A stretch of DNA of 64,000 bases, from NCBI GenBank assembly GCA_963383645.1, contig OY726563.1, forward strand, positions 31,601,575 to 31,665,574. The letters run 5' to 3'. Under the pieces are notes generated by a model that had not been told where the DNA came from, did not search any database, and saw only the letters and a program-made list of their open reading frames with translations. How positions within the stretch are numbered: the stretch's first letter is position 1; each line of letters opens with the position of its first letter. Shown piece after piece: positions 33,547-45,348 of the stretch. The translations under genes were made by a program, and so were the position numbers. The DNA is from Muscardinus avellanarius. Lineage: Eukaryota; Chordata; Mammalia; Rodentia; Gliridae.

Positions 33547-35142
33547 TTAGAAAAATTTTCTTAAACTGCAATTAACAATAAGAAATGCATTTTACTTTAT
33601 AAATAAGTAGATGCATACATTTATCTATCTGAGACAAAAGATTTGAATATTTACTTATACTGATATTTCCATCTATTCTGCTTTGTTCAATTTTATTAAA
33701 AACAATATTGGATACAAATAAATTTATATTATAACCCATAGTAGATTTTTACCCAAAATTTGAAAATGACTGATCCAGCTTAGTGTTTGGTACATGGGAA
33801 ACATTTATTTAATTTTTCATTGATGCATACCAGTGTCAGAGCTGTCACACAGATAATATTTAGTATTATCTGTATCTTTTCTACCGCATACCACAAGGAC
33901 TAGAAGCCTAAAAACTGTATTTCCAAGATTCCTTTGGGATCGGAATTCCAGGCAGGTTTTTCTATGAGAGAAACTGAAGGTAGAATGAAGAAATAGCTGT
34001 TACACCAGGATGGCAGACACACGACTTCAGCAGACAAATGTAACAAGCATGGGGTTTTGCCGCACACTTTCAGGCATCCTCCCACTGTGCAACGGGCCAC
34101 TGATGGATTCCCTGTAATCCCTGTACTTCAACAAATTTAGCGAAGTCTAGATCATTCACCAAATTTAATCACAGTTAAATGTAAGGTGTTTGGAGCTTTC
34201 TAGTCAATTTCATGTGAGAAGAAATGTTCAAAAAAGGAATTAACCAAAACCTTAAATTACCTTATAGGAAAGGAATATCATAATCAACCACCTGTGGGAA
34301 AAGAACTTAATAGTGAAGTAATTAAGGCAAAAATTACAGACAGGAAGAGTTATAGACAGTGGCGTGCTGGTAAGAGTTTAATAACAAGCATTCCAAAAAG
34401 AAAAAATAAAGTGATTTGTAGGATTTGACAGTTTCCATGGAGTAAAGACTCCCACAATGGCCAGTTTCAAGCTATCAATATGGTGACAATGAATGTGGAT
34501 TTAAAAAGAGCTACACACCATTAGTTTTGCAAGCAAGTGGGAACTGGATGAAACACACTAGTTATAATGTTATTAGTGGGGCGTACCTGTTGCCCAGATA
34601 TTACATCTTTTACCTCCCAAAGTATTTTATTTAATATATTCTATTTTTATTATGCATAGGCATTATGTTCTTATTAAGTTACTGCAAAATGAATTAGTGA
34701 ATACTAAATTATCACTCCCAGGAGATATATAAGGTTGTGTTACCCTAAGCTTCTAATTATGATTTCATTAATTAGTCAGTGCATCGCCTTATTTTACATA
34801 TGGTTTCCCTTATTTAATATATGTTTGGTTCACTAACATTAAACTTATGGACAATAGCTTATAACTTATGTCTAAAAATGGAGCCTAACACATATTTTCT
34901 CCTTAAGACACAACATGGCCTTTCATGCTAAGTAGACAGCACCTCAACACCGGACTTGAGGGCCAATTTATTTAATTTGTTTATTTATTTATGTGGATCA
35001 TATCAAAAATGGCATACATTCAGACTGTGCTTGGTACCCTCTCCCCCGCCGCTTCCCCTTCACCCCTCCCAACAATGAGTGTCAAGGTTGACCATGCCAC
35101 ATTCATACTTCTACACATATTCAGATGTAGCTCCTCCATTCA
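33547..35142. other. unique DNA, nothing recognised
   Basis: About 1.6 kb of AT-rich sequence with no recognised repeat or exon. Confidence 0.4.
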
Positions 35143-35315
35143 GTGGGGCATGATGGTGCATGCCTGTAATTCCAGTACTAGAGAGTCTGAGAGAGAAGGA
35201 TTGCAAGTTCAAGGCCAGCTTCAGCAACTTAGCAAGACTCTATTTCAATATTAAAAAAATAAATAAAATAGGGCTGAGGGCCTAGTGCTCAATCCTCAGT
35301 GAAATAAATAAATAA
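35143..35315 (+). mobile_element. B1-dID SINE
   Basis: 'agtggggcatgatggtgcatg' head; the ID tail is degenerate (ggctgagggcctagtgctc). Confidence 0.75.
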
Positions 35316-35650
35316 ATAGCAAAATCACCAAATAGAAACACAAAAATGGGGAAAACATAGCAATAAAGATGCAAAAAAGACACTTGTTTACAGTATTGAA
35401 ACTAAAAGAAAAAGGTGGTGCATTATCTCTGTTCAACCTCAACTAGGAACAAGTTGATGTTGAGTGACTCAAGCTTTTAGCCATTATGTATGTCTGTGAA
35501 CTGACAGAAAAAGCATCATAAATATTGATTTTGATGTTACAGATAAGCCTTAGCAATTAGGCAATTTGCAAATGTGATATTGTGAATCATGGGGATTGAC
35601 TACATATTATGATCATTCTAGCTATTAGATGACAGAAATTATTAGGTCTT

Positions 35651-35842
35651 GCTGGGTGTGATAGTGCACACCTACAAAGCCAGTTCTTGGGACGCCGAGG
35701 CAGGAGAATCACAGGTTCAAGGCCAGCCTCATCAACTTAGGAAAATCCTGTTTCAAAAATTAAAAAAAAAAAGGGCAAGGAGTGTGGCTCAAAAGAAAAA
35801 TGTCCCTGGGTTCAATTCCCAGTACCCACCCTCCAAAAAAAA
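35651..35842 (+). mobile_element. B1-dID SINE
   Basis: 'gctgggtgtgatagtgcacac' head, 'gcaaggagtgtggctcaaaa' tail, old. Confidence 0.75.
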
Positions 35843-35955
35843 TATCAGTCTTTTATGGATAGAAAGGATAGGAGCTCTGGAAAATTTAGTTGGAGAAGAA
35901 AGAAGGCTTGAAATTATGGGCAAGACTTTGCTGAAGAGGACTAATTGTTGCAGGG

Positions 35956-36475
35956 TGAAATGTGCGTGGTGTGTGTGTGTGGGAGAAGTAATTCCCCCAC
36001 CACCACCACACAAACAGACAAACAGAAAAACCGTGGATTCTTGTCCTAAGCTAAGAATAAGTATTCATGGCTTGGACAGCTGCTGAAGATTTAAAGAAGT
36101 TTATTAAAAAGATAGAAATATAGAGATAGTTACAGCCCTGTGCCTGAGCAGGGCACGGGGAGGGGGGGCAATTCGAATGAAAATGCCCTAGAACTCCAGT
36201 TTGCTGAGTGTTTTATCACGGCAGCAGGGCCTTTGATCTGGAGATAATGCTACCCCTTATCTTCAGCCATGGTTCTGCTGTCTCCAGGCGGATCTGCCCC
36301 AGAAGGGGGGCAGCCCCATCTCAGACCACCTTTTGTTCCATCCCCCCCCCCAGATGTGTGAACTTGTTTCTCCAGGATCTGGGATTTCCTCCCCTCTCTG
36401 CTCCAGCCTTCTTTTTCTTTTACAAATGTAAATTACAAGTCCCCTTCTTCCTGCTTTCTTAGTAAAAAAGATATA
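35956..36475 (-). mobile_element. LTR-like repeat Y, copy 1
   Basis: About 520 bp homologous to 39776-40319 in the same orientation. Shared blocks include 'gctgaagatttaaagaag', 'gtttattaaaaag', 'ggcaattcgaatga', 'ctgctgtctcca' and 'cttttgtt'. On the minus strand it has AATAAA in 'ttaataaacttctttaaatc' near its end and finishes ...TTTCA, as an LTR would. The family is not identified. Confidence 0.6.
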
Positions 36476-36814
36476 TTTTTAAAATTGGAAATCTTTCCCA
36501 ATACTGATACATTAATAAATTTTAAAACCTCTTCCCAATACTAGTACATTAATGTTTAAATTTTATTTAAAGAAGTTGCAAGGGGCTGAATGGATTGGCT
36601 TTGATGAAGGTTTTAATCTTCCTCCAGAGTCCATAGAGCTCAGAATTTTAACAATATCTTTAATCTCACCATAGGTGCTTTTAGTCGGCCAGCTGGTAAA
36701 TGGGATAAACAAACATGTTCACTATGGCCTTTATCCTGAGAATTGTGATGGATTTGGTTGTAACACCAACCTGTTTCATGTTGGGTTTGTCTTTTTTTGT
36801 TTTTCTTTTCTTTT

Positions 36815-37018
36815 CTCTGTGTGTGTTTTACTGGGAATTGAACCCAGGGACGTTCTACCTACATGCTATACCCCAAGCCCTCTTACTTTTTGTTTTTAAA
36901 CAGGGTGTTACTGGATTTCTGAAAGCCTAAGTTGCTGAGGCTGGCCTCAAACTTGCCATCCTCCTGTCTCAGCCTCATAAGTGTACTGGGTTTACAGTCA
37001 TGTACCACCACAACTGGC
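36815..37018 (-). mobile_element. B1-dID SINE, antisense
   Basis: 'ttttactgggaattgaaccc' to 'gtaccaccacaactggcc'. Confidence 0.8.
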
Positions 37019-37032
37019 CTTTTTTTTTCTTT

Positions 37033-37110
37033 TTTTTTTTTGGTGCAGGTGATTGAACCCAGATTTCACACACACTAAGCACATGCCACTGAGCTATTTC
37101 TCCCCAGTTC
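37033..37110 (-). mobile_element. ID SINE, antisense
   Basis: Poly-T followed by 'ggtgcaggtgattgaaccc...agcacatgccactgagctat', a free ID monomer directly next to the preceding SINE. Confidence 0.8.
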
Positions 37111-37509
37111 TTCCTATTGGTTTTCAATAAGGGAAAGGAATTAAGAAATCCTGAGTGCTGATAACAGCCTTATGGAGTCTGTTCTTTTTTTTTTTTTTTC
37201 CAGGCCTATTAAAAAGTCAGATTGGTGCTGAAAGGATTTATCACTTGAGTTTCACACAGGGTTTCCCCTCCATTTCTACTCTTTACTCTTCTCCATCCTG
37301 TTCTCTTTTCCAGAAACTAATTTTTATAGACTGTTTCAGCAGACTTCTTTGTCTTCTCTTATTTGCCCAAATGACAGGCACCTGTAGATGATTAAACAGG
37401 AATATTGTGGGAGAGGAGATATCTCCATAAGAGTGCCCTGAGGAGTTCCCACAGAGGGGGGACTTGTCAGGAGCAGCAGGGTCCTTGACAACTACAACAG
37501 AAAAGAATT

Positions 37510-37700
37510 CCAATACATACTAGTTGAAACATAAAGATTTATTTAGGCAAGCAAGAAATACACATTCAAGGGAGAATGCGAGACATCTTGAGAGTGAGAC
37601 ACACATCGATGTTTCTGGCTTTTCTTTAAAATGAAATTTGATGAATGGTGGGCATGGGAAATATGGGGGGATGGCATCAGTCTGGTGGACTCAAGGTGGT
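37510..37700 (-). repeat. dispersed repeat X, copy 1 (LTR-like)
   Basis: Shares 'agcaagaaatacacattcaa', 'gagaatg' and 'catcttgagagtga' with 39600-39760. Minus-strand 'taaataaatctttatg' gives a poly(A) signal. Probably part of an old LTR. Confidence 0.45.
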
Positions 37701-38150
37701 TTTTAGTCTTCTGGTCATTTTTACATTTTTGAGCTGACATTATTTTCATTATCAGATCAAGAGACAAGGCTAAAACGTTCCCTAAATTAGAAATTGCTCA
37801 AAATATTGTACCTGTCTTTGCTTAAACTATTTATTGTTGAGGTAAATTATAATGTACAAGGTAAACTTATATTTCCCAGAAATTTGGGAGTGACATGCCC
37901 ATGCCTGGAAGATAGACTGGCTTAGGAAGCAACAGGCCTGGAAAGGTATGCAGAGCTTCAAAATTTTATTCTCTTGTCCTTACTTTATATCCCCTCTCTG
38001 TCTGTTTTTATTTTTTTCTGTCCTGCTTCAGGAAGAGAGTAAAGTCAGGCAACTAATTTTCCTGGTTGCTTCAATTCTGGGTTGGCAGTGGTTACATTTC
38101 TCTTTGGAAGGCTACAACTTCCACTGGGTGGCCTTCTCCTTCTCTTACAG

Positions 38151-38152
<2 letters not shown>

Positions 38153-38203
<51 letters not shown>

Positions 38204-38225
38204 CTCTCTCCTCTCTCTCTCTCTC
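38153..38225 (+). repeat. (CT)n microsatellite
   Basis: About 70 bp of CT repeats with two CC interruptions near the end. Confidence 0.95.
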
Positions 38226-38307
38226 CCCTACTCTAGTAACTTCTTTCTCCCCTTACCCCATTTAGGCCCATCTAGGGTTAATGGGTCCCCACTTATATTA
38301 ATCCTAG

Positions 38308-38572
38308 GATACCCTGTCGCACAGAGACACGCGGAGATCCATAATATGATATGGATGGCTTTATTCGTGGGAAGTCGGCCTCCAACCCCCGCATACCCGC
38401 GGGGGCTGGTGAGGGAGAGTGCATCTCTCTGTCTCCCGGGCTCCCCTCTGCCCTCTGAACTCGCTTCTTCCTGACCAGGAGGCGTGGTCCCCTCTCAGAA
38501 TCACCGGGCTCCGCCTCCTAGCTTCCGGCCCTGCCCCCTGCGGGGCAGGGGCAGCTCGAACCTTTCAGATAC
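38308..38572 (-). mobile_element. solo LTR of the gag-only ERV family, one end missing
   Basis: 38313-38567 matches the LTRs at 28872 and 32446, including 'cataatatgatatg' and the TTTCA end, but lacks the roughly 20-25 bp that should carry the CCTTTCA terminus of U5. Even so, the remnant is flanked by gatac on both sides (38308-38312 and 38568-38572). Confidence 0.85.
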
Positions 38573-39559
38573 TTTATAATTCCTACTGGTTTTCCTTAAT
38601 TCTGTCCACACCTTGGTAAGGAGTCCTTTTATTAAACTTTATTAAAATATTCTCAATTATCTTATTTATGAATGTCATACTGTTTTCTTCTGTGACTAGA
38701 CTGATGACACTTATTTAGGGTGTTTGCTGATTCTTTCACTATAAATGTCCCCGTTGACATCCCCCTAATGATTCTGACAGCTTATGATGACTTCTTCTAT
38801 AAATGCTGTGCATCAAATATGCAGTTATCCTGAAATATAGCTTGTATAAGAACTAGAATTACTGTTTCTTCATCTTTATCTATTTTTAGAATAGGAGAAG
38901 CCCCCAACTTTTCAAATAATATTGCAAATGCGTGGTATTTAAATATATTTTTGTGCTTTGCTGTTTCTTGTGATGCTCTAATTGTCCCGTCTGTCACCAA
39001 CAGTAGCTTCTTTATGCTGCTGCTTTTTAATCATGACCCCAATAGGCTTTGATAGCTTCCTCACTTTCTGGAACAATGTGGTGTCTTATATTCCTTTTTT
39101 ACATTTCCTGCTCCAGACTTGGAACCAAACATTACTCTAAGGAGTCCTGATTCCTTTTTGTGGCAAATTCTATTTAGAGATTGTAATTGGGGCACTAGGG
39201 ATTCTCATTCCTATTGGGTTTTCATTGCTTCTATATTTTTTCAGTGAACAGAATAGGGAAATATGCACATTTTTAGAAAGTGAGAAACAAGTCATGAGTA
39301 TACTGATGGTTCCAAGGAAAGTTTAAGATTACAGTGTTTCAAACTCACTTGATTTTATAGATTTATCCCTTTTATCTTATATTAAAAGACATATTCCTAA
39401 TAATATTAATATAATAATTTTATTTATCTTTCTTTCCATGCCACAGTCATATTACTATTAAAATAGGACTATTGGTTCTTATTTACTTGTAGATTTATTT
39501 GAGGTTATTGCTCTTTAAAATGTGTCACCAGAGGAGGTACAAGAAGTTCACAGTGAGTG
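38573..39559. other. unique DNA, nothing recognised
   Basis: AT-rich sequence with no recognised repeat. Confidence 0.4.
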
Positions 39560-39760
39560 GACCTCAATTCTGAATGAGTGGGATTCTTTACAGACACTGA
39601 CATGAATGTAAGAATATGTCAGTTAGAGACATAGAGATTTAGCAAAGCAAGAAATACACATTCAAATGAGAATGTGGGCCATCTTGAGAGTGAAAAGCAC
39701 TTTGGGGTTATTAGGCTCATATTTTAAAGGAAACTTAATGAGAAGTGGGCATAGGAAGGT
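39560..39760 (-). repeat. dispersed repeat X, copy 2
   Basis: Homologous to 37510-37700 ('gcaagaaatacacattcaaa', 'catcttgagagtga', 'agaagtgggcat') and lying next to repeat Y copy 2. Confidence 0.45.
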
Positions 39761-39775
39761 ATGTGGGTGTTGTGG

Positions 39776-40319
39776 TGAAATATGTTCGGTGTGTGAGGGG
39801 AGAAATAATTCCCCCAAAACAACCACATAAACAGAAAAACCGCGGGTCCTTGTTCTGAGCTAAGTATAGATACACATTAGCATGAACTCTTGCTGAAGAT
39901 TTAAAGAAGTTTATTAAAAAGGTAGAAATACAGAAGATAGTTACAGCCCTATGCCAGAGAATGGCACAGGGGGGCAATTCGAATGAATTTACCAAAAAAC
40001 CCCAGTATGCTGAGTATTCTTATCCTGACCAAGTCTGCAGCGGGTCCTTTGATATGTAGATATGTTGCCCTATTAGCTCAGTTTTCTGCTGTCTCCATCC
40101 CAGCCGGATCTGCCCCTCAGAGGTGTGGGGGGGCAGCTCTGTCTCAGCACAGACCCCACACCTTTTGTTACACTCCCAAGATGTTAAATTGCTTCTCTGG
40201 GATGTGGGATTTCCTCCCATCCTTGAGGCAGTTTGTCTCTCTTTAGAAATGTAAAGAACCCTTTTTCTGGCTTTTTGTTTACTTCTCTTTGGAAAATAAA
40301 GAGGCCCTTCTTCCTGACA
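39776..40319 (-). mobile_element. LTR-like repeat Y, copy 2
   Basis: About 545 bp. Minus strand begins TGTCAGGAAGAAGGGCC and ends near ...CATATTTCA, with 'ttaataaacttctttaaatc' as poly(A) signal. Collinear with copy 1 at 35956-36475; no TSD found. Confidence 0.6.
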
Positions 40320-40338
40320 CTCCTGGCTTTCTTTAGTA

Positions 40339-40477
40339 CTATACCCCCAGCCAGTTTTACCTTTTATTTTGAAACAAGGTATCTCTAAATTACTGAGGCT
40401 GGTCTCTTAACTGTGATACTCCTGTCTGATTCTCCCAAGTACCGGGATTACAGGCAAGAGTCACCACTCCCAGATAG
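40339..40477 (-). mobile_element. B1-dID SINE, antisense, partial tail
   Basis: 'atacccccagccagtttta' to 'gtcaccactcccaga'. Confidence 0.75.
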
Positions 40478-40715
40478 TTTTTTAAAAATCACGATTACTG
40501 TAGAACATCTTTGCTTATACTTGAGGGTCATTTACAAGTCTATTTGTATAAATAGTTCATCTCTTTGTAACTGGAGAGATTGGAGCACTATTCAAATTAT
40601 TTGAGTGTTTTAGGTTAAGTTCCCCAGGAGCAGACCTTAAGGCAAGGATTCATGTGAACGTGAATTAGGAAATATTTTAATGGACAAGTAATATAGAGAA
40701 ATGGGACAAGGAAGG

Positions 40716-40805
40716 TGAAAGGTCAAAGTTTGATCACACCAGAGACTACCTTGTAGCCAAGAGATTTATTGGAGGGGCCAGCATGAAAGGAAGAGAAAGA
40801 GAGAA

Positions 40806-40850
<45 letters not shown>

Positions 40851-41144
40851 GGGGGAGAAAGAAAGAAGAATCCGGGAAGAGAGAGCATGTGCTGGGATCA
40901 GGGTTATATAGGGGCTTGGGGTTACAGATTGGGGGCCAATAGGATAGGAGAAATGCTCTTTGAACTAATTGGCTAGAGTCCCATGGGAGGGGGTCGTGCA
41001 GCCAGGTAATTGGCTTGGGGTCAGCGGGGAATGTCCCTTTCACTGATTGGCCAAAGACACCAGGAGGGGGCAGGTTTCCCAGGTAAGTGACCAGGTGCGG
41101 TCAGAGGGGGATGGTAGCTTAAATGGTCAGACCAGGGCCTTTCA
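40716..41144 (-). mobile_element. class I LTR with CCAAT boxes, TATA and poly(A) signal, antisense
   Basis: 429 bp, TGAAAGGCCCTGG...GACCTTTCA on the minus strand, with TGAAAGG/CCTTTCA inverted ends like the gag-only ERV. It has four CCAAT-type boxes (ccaatcag, ccaattacc, ccaattag, attggccc), a TATATAA, a pyrimidine microsatellite (GACA/GA on plus, 40788-40850) and AATAAATCTC. A different body sequence makes it a separate family. No TSD found. Confidence 0.7.
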
Positions 41145-42130
41145 GGAGACTTAGCTTATGGGGGGGGGGTCTGAAATAAGAACCAAATTCATCTAATAGA
41201 AGGGAAGGAGGCCAGGCCAAGATGAGTGAAGTTCCAAGGAAGATTGCTCAGATACAGTCTTATAGGGGAGTTAAAGAGAGTTTGTAAGACGCACTTCAGA
41301 ATTGTCACCAGCAAATGGTAAGGGAGCTGGAATGTCTATTCTCTTCCTTGTCTGGCAGTGATTGGTTAAGTGTTGCTTTTAGGAAATACAAATTCTTAAG
41401 CATTTCCTGCTCTCTGTTTCAAGGCAAACCAGGCTCTAGTTGCTTGAAGGCAGTTAACCAACTAAAAGATATAGCTGCTAGCTGTTGGGGGGAAAAAAAG
41501 TTTTCAGAAAGCCAGAAAGTATGAAGGTGGTGATAAGGGCAGAACACTGGCAACTTCTGCTTCAATTAGTGACAACCCATTTCATACTAATGGGAGGTCA
41601 GTATTGTACAAGGGGACGTTATCTGGGATGATTTTAAAATCAACACTCCACTCGTGTTCCATATAAATAAGAAAGCATCACTGGCATTTTATTTACTTGA
41701 TTTGACTTTACAACTATTCATTAATCATGTGTTAAAGTTACAGTGTATTATGTACACCCAGTTTTCCCTAGTCACACAGCATTGAGTCACATGACTCCTA
41801 TGAGGCTGACTTTGAAATTTCATAGCGCCCAAGGTAATCCCTTTGTGTGAAATCAACACCCAAACCTGTGTTGGAATTAAACCAGGGCTCCCCTGACACT
41901 AGCAAGAGGAGTAAACAGAGCTTTGTTTTCTTGGATAATGAGAGCAAACAGCTCTATCCCTGGTGGCCTTCCTTAGAGGTTTTGCAACTATAAGATAATT
42001 ACATGCAGGCCCGTAGTACAGCTCAACAATCTTCAGTGAGAAACCAGAAAAGAAATAAAACAAAATGCCTTGCTTGAGAGTATCAAGAATTTTAACCCTG
42101 TGTCAACTAGCTTATTGGCAAAGGAAACAC
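41145..42130. other. unique DNA, nothing recognised
   Basis: No repeat or exon identified. Confidence 0.4.
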
Positions 42131-42338
42131 TTTTTTTTTTATTTTTGGTTCTGGTGACTGAACCCAGGGGCATTTCACATTTGAGCTATATCCCCAGTCC
42201 TTTTTATTTTTATTTTTTTGAACAGAGTCTCACTAGGTTGTTGAGGATCTCAGTCAGTTGCTGAGGCTGACCTCAAACTTTGATTCTCCTGTCTCAGCCT
42301 CCCAAGTATTGGAATACAGGCATGCACCAGAATGCCTA
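42131..42338 (-). mobile_element. B1-dID SINE, antisense
   Basis: 'ggttctggtgactgaaccc' to 'gcatgcaccagaatgcc'. Confidence 0.8.
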
Positions 42339-42562
42339 AGGGAACAAATTTTTACCTCTTAGGCCTCTGCCCTTGGTCTGTATGTTTAAGTTTATAGGAT
42401 GACCTAAGGAGCTGCTATAACAATATCACAGACAGCAGAGAACTATTCCTCATTTCATCTGTTTTCTTAATACTTTAATTAGTAAACAGAAATATAGCCT
42501 ATGGAAGTAGAGCAAGTATAAATGAAAAATGACCCAAAATATAATTTCTCCACATCAGGATG

Positions 42563-43790
42563 CTTTTCCTCTTTAATTTTTTTTTTTTTTTTTTTGGTAC
42601 TGGGTTCCTGGAAACCCTTCTACCTCCGGGCTACACTCTCAGACCTATTTTTGTACTTTTTATTTGGAAACAGGGTCTCTTAAGCCAGCAAGGCTGGCTT
42701 CGAACCAGCCCGATACTCCTGTCTTTGCCTCCCAAGCACAGGGATTACAAGTGAAACAGGGGTTTCTTCTGAGCTCCCCCAAGATGAAAAGGGGGGTTTC
42801 CTGAGAAGAAACCTGGAGTTTCATCATAGATGAGAGTTTCTTGAGAAGAAACTCAGCATCTCCGTACAGGGTTCTTGTCTATGGTGAGCAAAGAATGACA
42901 CCCGCAGACCTCAGAAAGGAGAGAAAAAGGTTTATTGGAAGCAGCAGGGAATGGGGAAAGGTGGCTGAACACCCCAAAGGGGCTGGAACTCTGGGTCCAG
43001 CAACTGCCTTCAGGACAATACTTGAGAGTAGCCCAAGCTGAATTGCCTTCAGTTGCAGGCTGCTTTCTCCCAGAGTCCACATGATCTGCCAGAAGAGAAT
43101 AGAAAAAGAGGCAGAACATCAATCGGGCTGTTGGGTCTTCTGGTGTCCAGTAGCTGCCTTTAGGTCACTATCCGAGTGTCGCCTGAGCCAAGTGCCGTCA
43201 GTTGCAAACTACTTCCTCCCAGATTCCACGTGATCTGCCAGAAAAGAGGTGCAGGTCACCTCTAGGGGTCCTGGTCAGCCTTGATGTCCAGCAGAGGCCT
43301 TCAGGTCACTACTCAAGAGTAGCCTGAGCCACGTGCCCTCAGTTGCACTCTGCCTCCTCTCAGGGCTAACATGACCTGTGAGAGAGAGAACAGCTACCCA
43401 AAAGGGGAGGGGGTCCCAAGAGGGAAAAACCCCATTTGCTGTCTGACTAAGGCAAAGGCCTGACCATTTGAGAGTCCTCTTTTGGTTAGGGTGACTCTGG
43501 GAATTCTGGGAAGCAGCTCTCAGGATTTGCATAGGGTATTTGCAAGTCCTTGAAGAATCTCCTTTCAGCAGTGCCAGACTTGTTCAGTGAGTTTGTTGAT
43601 TAGTAAACAGATGGATTTGTGAAGCTCTGGTCCTTCTTATCTCTGAGCCTTCGGAATTTCAGGTATTTGTCACCCCTCGGGAAACTCAAGAAATTAACTT
43701 TTTTCTACCGAGGCCTTTTCCCTATCTGCCTATTTCCTTTCTATCTCCTCACAAGCATGCGCCTCCATGCCCGGCTTTTCCTCTTTAATT
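42563..43790 (-). mobile_element. B1-dID SINE, antisense, split by a solo LTR
   Basis: Perfect 16-bp TSD cttttcctctttaatt at 42563-42578 and 43775-43790. The ID tail and most of the B1 head lie at 42579-42751; the last 'catgcgcctccatgcccggc' of the head resumes at about 43756 after the LTR. Confidence 0.9.
42748..43755 (-). mobile_element. 1-kb solo LTR with 4-bp TSD and internal triplication
   Basis: LTR at 42752-43751, TGAGGAGATAG...CCTGTTTCA on the minus strand, flanked by caag at 42748-42751 and 43752-43755. The 4-bp TSD, TG..CA ends and AATAAA (minus 'ccaataaacc', plus about 42928-42938) indicate a class I retroviral LTR. Its U3 holds three tandem copies of about 145 bp (plus anchors near 42994, 43143 and 43283: 'tccag.a..tgccttcagg', 'cctcagttgca', 'atgatctgccagaa'), like duplicated enhancers. 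Confidence 0.85.
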
Positions 43791-43999
43791 ATAAAGTTGA
43801 ACTTTGGTCAATTTTAGGGTGACCGTCTTGTCTCATTTTGCCTGAAGTTTTCCCACTTTTGTCACAGAAAGTCTCTAGTCCAGAATAATCTCTTAGACCA
43901 TGACAATGATGAGTTGGTCACCCTAGCTATTTCTTGCATACTTTGGCTTGTGTTAATGATTTAGGATAAGATTTTTCAAACCAAAGCACATCCAAATTC

Positions 44000-44150
44000 T
44001 TTGGATTTCTTGTTAACATGCAGATCTGATGCAACAGTTCTGTACTGGGGCCTGATAATCTGCATTTGTAGATTTCAGGTGATGCCAATGTTTCTGGTCT
44101 ACCGTGGACCACACTTGGTGTGCCAGTATTGAAAGATTGCCCCAGTATTT
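44000..44150 (+). mobile_element. MER5A-like hAT DNA-transposon relic
   Basis: 'ggggcctgataatctgcattt', 'caggtgatgccaatg' and 'tctaccgtggaccacactt' follow MER5A in order. Confidence 0.7.
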
Positions 44151-44892
44151 ATTTCCAATAAAAATGTAAAAAGCAGACAGTCTGGATGCTGCACAGGCAC
44201 TCAGGCAGGGAGAGGTGGCACCTTCGTCTGTTGCTCCTCTGAGTTCCCCCACCCTTCTTCCCTTTGTCTTAATGTTTACCCATAATAAAGCCTTTAGCCT
44301 TAAAATGCATAGATATAATTGAAAACCCTAAAATCACAATGACTCTCACTGGTGTATTTCAGAGCTATAAAAATAGCAAGAGCCTTATGCCTTGCTCTTA
44401 GAGATTATACACAGCTACACTGGCTGTAATTTGTACCTCTGTTTCCTTTCTCATCTTTGTGACCAGCCTTGGTAAACTGCAAGGGTGACTTTAAAGCAAC
44501 CATAGTTGATGAGCAACCAATACAGCCCGATACACTAGAGATAGAAAAAAGATACATCATTGAACCCTGCACTTAGTAAGTACAGGAATAAATTATTAAC
44601 CCATTGCCTTGGTAACCCTGATAAGACCATACCAATGAAAAAACTATATCTAAGGGCCATGGACAGAGAGGGGAGAAGAGTTCCATTTTTTAACTCTCCA
44701 GCATGTCTGCCAGGCACACTGCTTTTCTTTTTTTTTCCTTTCTTTTTCCTACTGACTTTGTAATAAAAATTTGTTGAAGCTGCAACTGAGCTGCTCATTA
44801 GTTTTGATTTCCTGATTCAACAAATTTTAGTTAAATCAGCTGAATCAAGGAAAAGAGCCCTCAGTGCTGTTACAACCAGAACACTTGAAATA

Positions 44893-45109
44893 ACAAGGGG
44901 CAGCCAGGCATGGTGGCACATGCTTGTAGTCCCAATGCTTGGGAAGCTGAGATAGGAGGATTACACAGGTTCAAAGCCAGCCTCAGCTATTTAGTGAGGC
45001 TCTCAGCAACTTAGTGAGACTCTGTTGCCAAATAAAATATAAAATAGGACTGGGAGTATAGCCCAGAGGGAGAAAAGCCCCTGGGTTCCACCCCCAGTAC
45101 TACACACAT

Positions 45110-45154
<45 letters not shown>

Positions 45155-45167
45155 GTTACAAGGGGCA
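44893..45167 (+). mobile_element. B1-dID SINE with (CA)n tail and TSD
   Basis: SINE from 44903 with 19 or so CA repeats at 45114-45152, flanked by acaaggggca at 44893-44902 and 45158-45167. Confidence 0.9.
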
Positions 45168-45348
45168 AGGGAAGGAATAATATTGATGCCAAGTTTTGAT
45201 GTAAATACCTAATATTTCAAATTTAATCTTAGTTTATCTCTACTTTTATCTTAAAGAAGGAAAAGTATATGATGGCATTATCTCTTTATGAACATTCATG
45301 CAAAGAAAGAAAATTTCATTTATTTGGCAACAGTGCATTTCTATTTAT

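Noticed and set aside
35956..40319. Single provirus with repeat Y as its two LTRs
   Set aside because: No primer site, retroviral protein or flanking TSD was found, and repeat X pairs do not fit a provirus layout. Kept only as paired LTR-like repeats.
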